Below are positions 1 to 10,700 of a stretch of DNA of 64,000 bases, in pieces (positions within the stretch are counted from its first letter, which is position 1; the number at the start of each line of letters is the position of its first letter). The DNA comes from Bacillota bacterium (GTDB lineage: Bacteria > Bacillota_A > Clostridia > Lachnospirales > Lachnospiraceae), in contig JAEYMU010000002.1 of NCBI GenBank assembly GCA_023407175.1, forward strand, positions 62,001 through 126,000, read 5' to 3'. Below the pieces are notes generated by a model, which saw only the letters and a program-made list of their open reading frames with translations, made no database searches and was not told the DNA's origin. The translations under genes were made by a program, and so were the position numbers.

Positions 1-230
1 TATGCATGACGAATATCGGTAGGATAGAAGAAGAGCTCCTTAATTTTGAGGGCTCGGCCGTTAAGAGTGCCTTTATCTGCGGCTCGATCAAATACAGACC
101 GCATTTTCAGCTGGCGATATCCAGCTTTCATGATAAAATGACCCTGTGTGTGAACCTGTATGGCAGCAGGGAGGATCAGGATAGGTTTAAAGATTTTCTG
201 ACGCTTATGGAGCAAGAGTTAAGTGTTTGA
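1..230 (+). CDS. C-terminal fragment of a condensation-domain-like (alcohol acetyltransferase type) protein, partial
   Basis: The frame is open from the left edge of the window to a TGA at 228-230, so this is the tail of a longer gene. The visible 75 or so residues contain a TNIGRI segment, a GSIKYRP segment and an LCVNLYGS segment. That order resembles the C-terminus of condensation-domain-like acyltransferases (the PapA5/alcohol acetyltransferase-like group of clostridia), where the family ends in a beta strand followed by a short helix. The ATG at 6 is an internal methionine and there is no ribosome site in front of it within the window. The catalytic HHxxxD motif would lie outside the window, so activity cannot be judged. 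The assignment rests on remembered family resemblance and is tentative. Confidence 0.5.
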   Translation, partial: CMTNIGRIEEELLNFEGSAVKSAFICGSIKYRPHFQLAISSFHDKMTLCVNLYGSREDQDRFKDFLTLMEQELSV

Positions 231-329
231 TGGATGAAAACTGACATGATAAAATGGAAATGATAGCGAAGTAACCCATGGCTGTGCCAAGGAGCCGGAC
301 TCTGTTATCTATATTTCATGATCCTCATA

Positions 330-1157
330 TTAATCCGGATTGATTTCCGCATTCATATATACTTCTTCCGGTATATAATCTTCGTCATAGACTTCGATTC
401 CGGAAGAAGCCCGAAATTCCAAGGGCGAAATGTTATAGTATTGGCGAAACAATTGGTAGAAATAATTAACATTTGTATATCCGACATTAAAAGATATGGC
501 AGATATTTTATCGTCCGTATCCAGTATTAAGCTCCGTGCTTTTTCCAACCGGTATGCCATCAGGTATTCGTTAAATTTTATCTGTGTTTCTTTATAAAAT
601 ACCTGTCCCAGATAAGCTGAATTTACCTTGAAGCGGTCGGCTATAATTTTGAGACTGAGCTTGTTGCGATACTCATTTTGAACAATGATCAATACCTTAT
701 TGACGAGTCTGGAAAAATCAGAATATTCTTTTTGCAGAACAGGATCACGATCCTCTGTCTTTTTTGTTTCAGGGAGATGTCCGTGAAGCTCTTCAATAAT
801 GACCCGTGTCAGAACATTTTTCAGCTCATCTTTATTTACCGGTTTCAAAAGATAATCCTTTACCCCGATCTTTAAAGCCTGACGTGCAAACTCAAATTCA
901 CTGAAGCCGCTGATCAGTATGTAATTTGTCGTAAAATGAAGGGATGATAACCGTGATATAATATCAAAGCAATTCTTATCATTGATACAAATATCAAAAA
1001 GAGCGATATCAGGCTTAAGCTCAAGGGCTTTTGACACAGCATCGACATAGTTTGTAGCCGTTTCAATTCGGGTTATATTATAATCCTCCCAAGAAATCAG
1101 CTTTTTCAGGCCGTCAATAATATAGGGCTCGTCATCAACAATGAGCAGCTTACACAT
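330..1157 (-). CDS. AraC-type response regulator (YesN-like)
   Basis: A 275-residue response regulator. The N-terminal receiver domain (about 1-120) has the acidic pair in IVDDEP, the phospho-acceptor Asp55 in ALFDIC, and the conserved lysine in LLKPVN. The C-terminal AraC/XylS helix-turn-helix (about 165-265) shows the usual motifs, including SLKIIADRFKVNSAYLGQVF and ISFNVGYTNVNYFYQLF. Such proteins activate transport and hydrolase genes for oligosaccharides when phosphorylated by a YesM-type kinase. The gene overlaps the upstream kinase gene by 8 bp, so the two are translationally coupled. Its likely targets are the divergent binding-protein gene at 3054 and the GH85 gene at 4782; this is inferred from position only. 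Confidence 0.93.
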   Translation of the reverse strand: MCKLLIVDDEPYIIDGLKKLISWEDYNITRIETATNYVDAVSKALELKPDIALFDICINDKNCFDIISRLSSLHFTTNYILISGFSEFEFARQALKIGVKDYLLKPVNKDELKNVLTRVIIEELHGHLPETKKTEDRDPVLQKEYSDFSRLVNKVLIIVQNEYRNKLSLKIIADRFKVNSAYLGQVFYKETQIKFNEYLMAYRLEKARSLILDTDDKISAISFNVGYTNVNYFYQLFRQYYNISPLEFRASSGIEVYDEDYIPEEVYMNAEINPD

Positions 1158-2883
1158 CTTTATCCTCCATTTCGGTAATCTCGATGACTATTGAAAGTCC
1201 ATCCATCTCGTTTGACTGATAATACATTTTAACATGTGAGTGATAGAAATATTTCAGCCTTTGTGCTACATTCAGAACGCCAATTTTTTCCTTGTTAATT
1301 ACGTCTGCATTTTGGATCTCTTCATTTAGATTTCTGATTTCCTCTTCGCTCATGCCTTTGCCGTTATCTTCGATTGTTATAATATGTTTTTTTGCGCTGG
1401 TGACACTTGTGATAATCAGCAGATTCATTTCCCTCTCCGGGGTATATCCATATTTTATGAAGTTTTCTGCCAGAGGCTGCATCCAGAATTTTACGGTTTC
1501 CAGTTTTAAAGTTTCTTCATCCATATCGATTTGATAACAGAAATTGTCTTCATATTTCAGTGATATCAGATTTAAATATGCCTTCAAAAGAACGATTTCC
1601 TGATCCATTGTAATATTATTTTCAAGACGGGTATACTCGCGGTAAAGCTGCCCAAGACTTTGAATAGCGTCAGCGGTTTGATTGTTCTCGGCAAGAAGAG
1701 ACCGGGAGCGTATGATTTCAAGTGTGTTATACAGAAAGTGCGGATTAATCTGTATTTGAAGCTCCTGCATCTGGGTTTCCTGCTGCTTGATGCGGTACAG
1801 ATATTCGGTCTGTATATGCTCTTCAAGACTGGCAACCATCCGGTTGTAGGAACTGGCAATCAAAAGATATTCATTTTTTAAACCGACGCAGTTGATTCGT
1901 TCAAAGCTGCTGCTTGGAGTATGCTCCATTACCTCAAGGATATGATGGATTTTTCTCGTATCACGGCTCAGAGTTTTGCCATATATAATTAAGGTTATGA
2001 TACATATGAGTATCAATAACAGTTCGATGACTAAAATCTTAGGCCATATTCTGGCTCGTACGGAACCGGTATCGGTTCCCAGAATTAGTTTATAATTATA
2101 TTGGCTGGATACAAAAACCCAATATTTCATGGATTTAAAGGTGCTGAAACGAAGAGTTCCGGAGGTGCTGCTGGATAGATAAAGTGGATTTAGCCAATCA
2201 GAGGAGCTTAGACTGAATTCATCCTTCAATACATGCCAGTTATTGTCATCGATAAGTACGCAGTAGTTAACGATAGCCGGCAATTTGGGTGAAAAAGCGT
2301 TTTGAGTATTAATCCGAAAAGCTATTTCACCAATGGGATTGCCTACCTGATTATAGGATAAAACGTTCTTGGAATAGATCACACCTGCAGAGATTGACGA
2401 CATATTCTGAATATCGGCAAGAGTTCCCTTGTTGAAAGAATAAGAGGTTCCGGACTCGTCATAGCTGATAGCGGATACATATCCGTTTGATATACAATAT
2501 ATCTGATCAATAGCGTAGTTGCTTGTACTGACAAAATTTTTAAAATTTGCAAGAATGGATAAAGTATCCGCGGTGCTTTCCGAGACAAGCCGGTTGGAAA
2601 GATATCTCTGAGGATTGTTACCCATGAAATATGTGAGATCCTGTACAAGGGACGGATCAGAATAGAGGGTTAAATAGTAGTTATCAATTTGTGATACAGC
2701 CTTTGAAAAGTTATTTTGTGTTGAGTCAAAATATTCTGCTGCACTGTTGTATGTGATTTTGAGTTCGTTATCCCATATATTTGCAATGGAAATCACGGAT
2801 ATTTCCAATAGGCAGAATAGAATGAAGGCGCTGTAAATCATATAGGACTTTCGGTTTATCTCAATTTTCAGGAATTTAAACAT
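1150..2883 (-). CDS. YesM-type sensor histidine kinase
   Basis: A membrane sensor kinase of 577 residues from the chosen start. The open frame extends 19 codons further upstream, but the ATG at 2883 has GGAG seven bases before it and begins directly with the cytoplasmic lead into membrane segment 1, so it is preferred. Two membrane segments (about residues 12-35 and 285-305) flank a large extracellular sensor region. A short linker then leads to the His_kinase domain, with the phospho-acceptor His382 in QINPHFLYNTL and an ATPase domain with the N box (ENFIKYG) and a DNGKGM G box. The partner regulator is the overlapping gene at 330. The kinase is divergent from a sugar-binding lipoprotein, the usual arrangement for oligosaccharide sensing. 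Confidence 0.92.
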   Translation of the reverse strand: MFKFLKIEINRKSYMIYSAFILFCLLEISVISIANIWDNELKITYNSAAEYFDSTQNNFSKAVSQIDNYYLTLYSDPSLVQDLTYFMGNNPQRYLSNRLVSESTADTLSILANFKNFVSTSNYAIDQIYCISNGYVSAISYDESGTSYSFNKGTLADIQNMSSISAGVIYSKNVLSYNQVGNPIGEIAFRINTQNAFSPKLPAIVNYCVLIDDNNWHVLKDEFSLSSSDWLNPLYLSSSTSGTLRFSTFKSMKYWVFVSSQYNYKLILGTDTGSVRARIWPKILVIELLLILICIITLIIYGKTLSRDTRKIHHILEVMEHTPSSSFERINCVGLKNEYLLIASSYNRMVASLEEHIQTEYLYRIKQQETQMQELQIQINPHFLYNTLEIIRSRSLLAENNQTADAIQSLGQLYREYTRLENNITMDQEIVLLKAYLNLISLKYEDNFCYQIDMDEETLKLETVKFWMQPLAENFIKYGYTPEREMNLLIITSVTSAKKHIITIEDNGKGMSEEEIRNLNEEIQNADVINKEKIGVLNVAQRLKYFYHSHVKMYYQSNEMDGLSIVIEITEMEDKDV

Positions 2884-3053
2884 TAGTTTTCTCCAAGCCA
2901 GACCTATTTTAAATATAGCGCGAAGACAGAAAAAGCACAAGTAAAAAACTATAGATATTGTATAATAATTATAGATTTATAAAAATATATATAGTATTTT
3001 TGCTCATATTAAGCTATAATCTAGACAAAAAATGGGAAAGGGGGGTGTAAAAA

Positions 3054-4505
3054 ATGCCAAAAAAAGCAAATTCAATTGTGCTTATTATACTTATTATATC
3101 TATGCTATGCGGATGTACGACAACTTCAATAAAAAACGACACTCAGGAGAAAGAACCGGTAAAGCTGATCTACTATACAATTGGCACTCCCGATAATGAT
3201 CTGGAGAAAGTTCAGGATGCATTGAATAATATTCTGAGAAAGAAAATCAATGTGGAGCTGGAATATATAAAAATCAACTGGGAGGATTATGAAAGCAGGA
3301 TGAATGCAATCATTAATACATCCTCGGACTATGATATAATCTTTACCTATGATAAACAATATGTGGAATATGCAAAAAAAGGTGCTTTCCTTTCTCTTAA
3401 CAGATATCTGGACAGCACTGCGACAGAATTGTACCAGGCCGTGGACGGCAGGTTATGGAATGCAGTAACGGTTAATCAAAATATCTATGGTGTCCCTACC
3501 AATAAAGAGCTGGCTACTCCGGAGTGGTGGATTTATTGCCAGGAGCTGGTTGAAAAATATAATATTGATATTACAAAATATAATTCCCTGGAGTCGCTTG
3601 AACCATTATTTAAGATGATTGCGGAGCTGGAGCCGGACTACACGGTAATGCAGCTGGACAGCAAGGTACATAATTTCTTTGCACTAAGCGGCTGGGAATA
3701 TGTGATGGATTCCTCTGTTCCGCTTATGGTACAGTCCCAGGATCAACAGCTTCAGGTGGTTGATATATTTGAAACGGAAATGGCGGAGAGTGTGCTGCAA
3801 ACGCTTCGCCAATATTATCTTGCGGGATACATTAACATGGATGCGGCTTTGAAGGAAAGCAGTGAGTTCAAGGCAGGTGAAAAAGTATTCTGGAATATGG
3901 CCAGCGGAGGTCCCTGCTCGGAGGTTACCTGGTCAAATAACCGGAATTATAAGGTGGTAGCACATCAGGTCGGTAATGCTGTTATCACAAATGAATCCAG
4001 CCAGGGTGCTATTATGGCGGTAAATGCATTCTCCAAGCATCCGGAGGCCGCAGTGGCTTTTTTAAATCTGTTGAATACGGATGCAGAGGTAAGGAATCTG
4101 ATCAATTATGGTATTGAAGGGGTACATTATACACGGGATGACGATAACCGGATTGTAATAGCAAAAAACAGCGGATATTCCGGTGTCCAGTATACCCAGG
4201 GCAACTGGTTTATTCTTGATTTAACGGCGGATGACCCTATTGATAAATGGGAACAGTATAACGATTTCAACAGTAAAGCAGTAAAATCCAATCTTCTGGG
4301 CTTTACTTATGACAGCAGCTTGTTTTCGGAGGAATTGGAGGCAATAAGAAAAGTGAATGATAAATACTATGCGGGATTAATGACAGGCACTCTGGATACA
4401 GAAATTTTTTTGCCTAAATTTATTGAAGAGCTGAAAGAAGCCGGAATAGACAGATTGAGGGATGAGCTGCAAAGTCAGATTGATAAATGGCTTGCCGGAG
4501 AATAG
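3054..4505 (+). CDS. Extracellular solute-binding lipoprotein, oligosaccharide ABC transporter (DUF3502-type)
   Basis: A 483-residue lipoprotein. The signal peptide ends in a lipobox with Cys21 (MLCGC). A run of Gs (GGGGGG) lies just before the ATG. The body follows the family 1 binding-protein pattern, and the C-terminal segment ending in ELQSQIDKWLAG resembles the DUF3502 tail of LplA-like sugar-binding proteins. It is a clear paralogue of the binding protein at 15030, with matching segments such as INVELEYIKINWEDYESR against IGVNIDVEVVAWGDWDNR. No permease gene is adjacent, so it probably uses the permeases at 13013 and 13991. It is divergent from the YesM/YesN pair and upstream of the GH85 gene, which suggests binding of a glycan released by that enzyme. 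The ligand is not shown by the sequence. Confidence 0.88.
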   Translation: MPKKANSIVLIILIISMLCGCTTTSIKNDTQEKEPVKLIYYTIGTPDNDLEKVQDALNNILRKKINVELEYIKINWEDYESRMNAIINTSSDYDIIFTYDKQYVEYAKKGAFLSLNRYLDSTATELYQAVDGRLWNAVTVNQNIYGVPTNKELATPEWWIYCQELVEKYNIDITKYNSLESLEPLFKMIAELEPDYTVMQLDSKVHNFFALSGWEYVMDSSVPLMVQSQDQQLQVVDIFETEMAESVLQTLRQYYLAGYINMDAALKESSEFKAGEKVFWNMASGGPCSEVTWSNNRNYKVVAHQVGNAVITNESSQGAIMAVNAFSKHPEAAVAFLNLLNTDAEVRNLINYGIEGVHYTRDDDNRIVIAKNSGYSGVQYTQGNWFILDLTADDPIDKWEQYNDFNSKAVKSNLLGFTYDSSLFSEELEAIRKVNDKYYAGLMTGTLDTEIFLPKFIEELKEAGIDRLRDELQSQIDKWLAGE

Positions 4506-4533
4506 ACCAGATAAGCATAATAGAATAATTATC

Positions 4534-4580
4534 ATACATTAAATGGGATTTTTGCCAAGGCAAAATCCCATTTAATGTAT
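4534..4580 (+). terminator. Terminator hairpin after the binding-protein gene
   Basis: The arms 4534-4556 and 4559-4580 form an almost perfect 22 bp stem with one bulged T and a two-base AA loop. The stem is AT-rich at its base rather than followed by a long U tract, so it may work as a bidirectional terminator or transcript end. It separates the binding-protein gene from the GH85 gene, which suggests that GH85 has its own promoter. Confidence 0.65.
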
Positions 4581-4661
4581 ATATAAGCTATGTATTTACA
4601 AAGCCTTCACAGAAAAATTACAAAATCTATAATTATTGTACTCAGTCTATACTTTTTCGAA

Positions 4662-4690
4662 TTGTTTTCACGGATAACAGTATTTATCAT
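4662..4690 (+). promoter_or_regulatory. Candidate sigma-A promoter for the GH85 gene
   Basis: TTGTTT at 4662-4667 and TATCAT at 4685-4690 are separated by 17 bases. They lie about 90 bases before the GH85 start and after the hairpin that ends the upstream gene. The match is fair, not strong. Confidence 0.35.
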
Positions 4691-4781
4691 AAGGCTATGA
4701 TTTTATGCTTAACGGTTTATATTTTATGTGAATACGCAAAAAGCATGAATGAAAGCAAATTTTATTTATGGAGGTGTAACT

Positions 4782-7700
4782 ATGAAGAAGAAATTCTTCA
4801 AGCAATTCATGGCTGGTTTATTGGCCTTGTGCATGGCGCTGCCCTATACTCCGGGTGTTAGCTATGCGGGCGATACCTACCCGTACCTTGGGGAGAGTGC
4901 GAAGGGGGAAAATCAGCCGTTCCAGCATGGCTACCGTGCGGAGGATCTGCTGAGCTGGAATCCTGAAACGGATCCATATGCCGATGAACTTCGTGCCAGA
5001 GTACCGTTGCAGAGCAGAATTCAGGCGGTTGCGGCTACACAGGCAAATCCTTCCCTGAGTTCGGATATTCAATATTTAACCTTAACAGGAGACTATGGAA
5101 ACTCATTCTATGACAGCTATTCCTATACCAATGAATTCAGCCAGTATTTATTTAATTACTGGCAGTATATTGATATTTACGGTTCCTGGCATGGAATGCC
5201 TACAGAAAATACAGAAAGTTTGTATAACGCTGCCGGGGAGCGTGCCGGAACATCGGACTGGACGCAGCGTAACTTTGAATTTGGTATGATCAATCTTCCG
5301 AATGCCGGATATACCAATGCAGCTCATAAAAATGGTGTGTTATCCCTGGGATGTATCTTCCAGCCTCGGGCATATCAGAGCTGGAAAACCTTAATACAGC
5401 AGGATGCGGATGGAACTTATCCATATGCAAAAAAGCTGATTGAAATTGCACAGTATTTTGGGTTTGACGGCTGGTTTTTCAATATGGAAGGCAATGACAG
5501 ACCCTCCGGTACGGATATAACATCGCTTCAGGCATTTCTGAAGTCAATGCGTGATGCAGGACTATATATTCAGTGGTATGATGCATCCAGTTCTGCAACC
5601 TCAAGCTATATGACCTCCGGCGCTGCGGACTCCCAGTTCCTGGATTATGGCTGGACTGCCTCCGGTATAACCAGCAGCATTACCAGCTTAAACAGCAGCG
5701 GTCTTAACGGAATAAAGGCTTTATTCGGAGGCGTTGAGGCAGGCGGCAACCGATGGACGAACACCTTCAGTAAATTCTTAAGCTCAGGGAAGGTGATAGC
5801 ATCCATCGCAACCCTTGGAACGGATTTTGTTCATGCCGGTTTGGATGAGGATTTAGGAACCTCCGATGAACTTCGTGAACAGGATGCATATCAGTGGATG
5901 GCCATTAAGCGGGAGCAGATGTGGTGGACCGGCTCCTCCGGCAGCCCTAAGAATTCTGCGATATCGGCAGATGCATCCGTAGGCGTATCCACGAATAAAT
6001 TTCCGGGTGTTTCACAATTTATCTCCGAGCGTTCTGTCATTGACGGAGATACCTTTGTTACAAATTTTAATACAGGTCACGGACTTGTATATGGTATTAA
6101 CGGTGTTATTTCAAATGAACATGAATGGTCGAATATTAATCTTCAGGATATATTGCCGACCTGGCAGTGGTGGTTTGAAACGACAGGAACGGCTGCTTTA
6201 AAGGCAGATTTTGATTATGGTACCACCTATAAGAAAACCCTTAAGGACGGCACCGCATCTAGCTTTGATTTTACCCTGGTCGATCCATATAAGGGAGGTT
6301 CGTCGCTGGCTGTATACGGCACAATCGATAGCTCAGCCAAAAGCTTCCTGCATCTTTATAAGACTGATCTGGAGGTTGAGGCTGCTTCAAAGCTGTCCGT
6401 GACCTTTAAGAAGACCTCCTCCGATGCTGCTTCCATGAGCCTTGGAGTGGTATTTTCCGATAGTATCGATACGGTGAATAATACCTATACCGTTACCACC
6501 CTTCCGGTTTCGAATACAACGGCGGCGTCGGACGGCTGGGTTACGGCTACGGTTGATCTGTCCTCCTATGCAGGTAAATCCATTTCCGTAATGGGGCTGG
6601 TATTCGAGGGTGAAGCGTCTAATTATCAGATGCATATCGGAGAGCTAAAATATACCTCAGGTGATGACCTGACTCCGGCTGCTCCGACAGGACTTGCGGT
6701 CACTAAAGCATATGATACCGGTGAAATGGTAATCAACTGGGATCTTGCATCCTATGATTCTGTAAAGCAGTATAATGTGTATGCTGTTATAAACGGCAAG
6801 GAATATTACATGGGAGGTATCTATGATAATGTGTATTATATCAAGGATACCTATGATGCGGAAGGCTCTGTCACAGTAAAGGTTACTGCGGTAGGTGCGG
6901 ACGGATCCGAGAGTACTCCGGCCGTTGCGGCTTATAATTATTCCGCAGCTGTAACTAATGTGACGGTAAACGCAACAGACGGTAACCTGGCTGTTTCGTG
7001 GGATGCATTAGGCAGCTTTACCGGTAATACCGCAGTTAATGTAAAGGTGAAGAAAACCGGTACGGTTTATACAGCTACCGCGGTTAACGGTGCGTCCTCC
7101 GTAAGTATTGCTGTTCCAAGCGGGGCAGAGGCTGACGGAGCGGATTATTCAATGACAATTACTCCGGCAGGAGCATCAGCCGTTCACTATGATGGTGAGC
7201 TTAACGATAGTTATTGTGCACCCTATGACGGAAAGATGACTGACCGGAAGTTTACCGGACCGGTAAAATGCTCTGACTGGTATACCCTTTCCTATACATA
7301 TACAACGACAAGCGGTACTACCTCCTCGGGTTCTTATACCAGAGGTGTGAAGAGCCATGGAGAGACAAATAATGACTGGTCTGCCTTCCAGCAGCTGCCT
7401 TCCGGTATCAGCCGGTTAACAGTTACTCTTACGGATTATAAGGGTAATGTGTCAAAGCCGGTCAGCTATGTATTCCAGAATGATCAGCCATTGGCTCTTG
7501 ATGCGGAAATTGACAGCAGCTATTTTCCGGATGAAGCACTTCTTGCAATAATAAAAGATAAGGTGGGAAGTACCTTAAACGATGTGATTTATTACAGCGG
7601 AAGTCTGGATCTTTCCGGTTCCGGAGTGAAGGATTTGACAGGCCTGAGTATGATGAGCAGCTTGTCATCTCTGGATATATCGGGGACAGCGGTTACTTCC

Positions 7701-10700
7701 GTCACCGATAGTATGCTTCCGACCGGTCTTACGGCCCTGAATATCAGAAACTGCGCTTCACTTATAACAATTGATCTGGAGAACAGCAGTCTGCAGTTGG
7801 ATTTTACCGGATGCACTGCGTTAACGAACCTTTATCTGTCGGGTACATCAATGACAAGCATTGATATCACGGATATAACAAATCTTCGCGTTTTATATCT
7901 TGATAACAGTAAGATCAGCCAAATAATATATGCAAATCCTAATGCATATACCAATATTTATAATGTTCATGTGGAAAACAGCAAGATGGATCTTTCCGGC
8001 AATACCGCCGAAGGTATCTTGATGAATGCAATTAAGTCACAGACAATTGTACCGGTTATGGATACGGTAGAATCGAATGTTGCGGCACAAGCCACCTGCA
8101 GCGAAACGAAATTTAATGACGGTGTTACCACCACAGCAGTAAAAGTAATCGCCGGTGACTCCTATGTATTTGATTTCGGATCAAAGCAGACGCTTACACA
8201 ATTCAACATGACAATGTCCAGCACCTATTATTATCCGACAGGAGTGACTATTTCCGTATCAGAGGATGGAGTAAATTATACGGCAGTAGGCACCTGGTCC
8301 GACTTAACGAATACAAATTCGGGACAGAATTATGTATTCAGTACGCCGGCAAACGGAAGATATTATAAACTGACAATTGACAGTATATATAACAGGTACA
8401 GCAGCTATGGCAGCAGCTATAATTATGGATACCTGTATGAAGTAGGCTTAATGGGCTATGCAACGGAGCCCTATGGAATTTATTACTCAGGCCAGCAGCC
8501 TGTAATTGTCAAAGACGCGCTGGCTGATCTGACCTATGAAAAGGATGGCGCACAATATCAGCTGCTGGATGTTCTGAATACAAACTATGCAAATGCAAGA
8601 ACCTTCAGAGGCAATTTGGCTGCTAATCTTACCGGTGCAGACTGGATTGATGCAAGCTATCTGAAAAACCAGATTACAGTATCGAGTATAACGAAAGTAG
8701 TAATCACAACGGACAACGGAGAAACTTATGTACCTACAAATACAGAAGATCCCAAATCCAAACTGGGCAGCCTCATAACAACGACAAATGCTGCAACCGG
8801 TTCTACTATTATAGGATACTCGGGGCAAACAGGAACCAGCGAGAGTGTCGATAAAATGTTTGATGGAGATACATCGACAAAATGGTGCTATGGCGGCAGC
8901 AGCGGCTGGGCAGCAATAACCTTAAGCGAGGCGAAGGTGGTAGGACAGTGGTATTCCCTGAATGCGGGCATCTCAGAGTCTACAGATTATAATACGAAGG
9001 ATTATTGCCTGCAGATATTGAATACAGAAGCGGTTGGAATGTCGGAGGACGAATATATTGCTTATCTGAATACTCTGACTTCATCAGCCAGAAATACGGC
9101 TTTGGCAAATAACAGTATTTGGACCACTATCAGCTCCATTACCGGTAATACACAGACAGAAGTTACCAGGGATATTTCGGAGCTATATTCCGCAAGGCTG
9201 TATCGTATCTATGTAACTGCGTCGGTACAGGGAAGCAGCAATGTGGCAATCCGTTTATACAGTGTGGAGCTTTATGCATATGAAGGAACACTCGGTGCCG
9301 GCATAAACGGAATATTCGTTGCGGATACTCCGGGCGAGTATCATGTTTCCTATCAGACAAATTCAATAGAAATTGCATCTATGAAGGTTACTGTAAATCC
9401 GGAGACGGTGAACGTGGAAAGCGTTACTCTGAACACGGAAACCCTTTCTCTAAGCGAGAATGACCAGCCGGTATCGTTAATACCGATAATATATCCTGAT
9501 GATGCAACCAATAAAAATGTGACCTGGAGTTCAAGTAACCCTGGAGTGGCAACAGTTTCAGAGAGCGGGCTGGTAACTCCGGTATCCGCCGGTACAACAA
9601 CCATTACAGTAACAACGGAGGACGGAGGCTTTACAGCTTCCTGCGAGGTAACTGTAACTGAAGAGGCGACAGAGGATGTCTCTGTCACCGGTGTAACCTT
9701 AAATACGGATACGCTTACACTGACAGAAGGCGGCACTGGCGTAACGCTGATACCGGCTGTTACTCCGGATAATGCGACAAATAAGGCAGTAAGCTGGGAA
9801 TCCAGCAATTCGGGTGTGGCAGCAGTATCCCAAAATGGACTGGTAACCCCGGTATCCGCAGGAAGCGCCACGATTACAGTAACGACTGCCGACGGCAGCT
9901 TTACAGCGACCTGTGAGGTAACGGTAAATGTAAATGATACACCGCCGGCACCCGTTACCGGTGTAACCTTAAATACGGATACGCTTACACTGACAGAAGG
10001 CGGAACTGGTGTAACTCTTATACCGGCTATCGCACCCGAGAACGCGGCAAATAAAGCGGTTATCTGGGCATCAAGCGATGAGGGAATAGCAACGGTTTCG
10101 CAGGACGGCCTGGTAACTCCGGTATCAGCGGGAACCGCTGTGATTACGGTGACAACTGTTGACGGAGGCTTTACGGCGACCTGTGAAGTAACGGTAGCAG
10201 TTCGTGGAAATATACAGATTACGGGTATAACGGTAAGCGGTTTGTACGGAGCAACCAGTGTTTATGTAGGAAATACCCTGCAGATGGTAGCGGAGGTTCT
10301 TCCGAATGATGCTGATAATAAGACAGTTACCTGGAATGTAATCAATGGCACAGGCTCTGCCGTTATCAGCGCAAATGGTTTGTTGATGGCAAACGGAACA
10401 GGAACTGTAACAGTTCAGGCTGTTGCCGAAGACGGCTCTGGAATTACCGGGGAAATAATAATTACAATTTATGCTCCGGTGATTGTAACACCTCCGACTA
10501 CAGTACCGACTGTAACGCCGACACCGACTGCAACACCGACACCGAGCGTTGATGAGAACGGCAGGCTGGTAGTTACGGCAGAATTGATAGCAGACGGGAA
10601 TGGCAGCAGAAACTTAATTACGGCTTCCGAGGAATTGCTGCAGCAAATCGCCGAAAAAGATGTTTTGAGTATAAACCTTGAAGTACCTTCAGAGGAAATA

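Noticed and set aside
9353..9871. 172-codon antisense open frame in the GH85 gene
   Set aside because: It is the mirror of the Ig-module coding strand, has no ribosome site and its composition follows the opposite frame.
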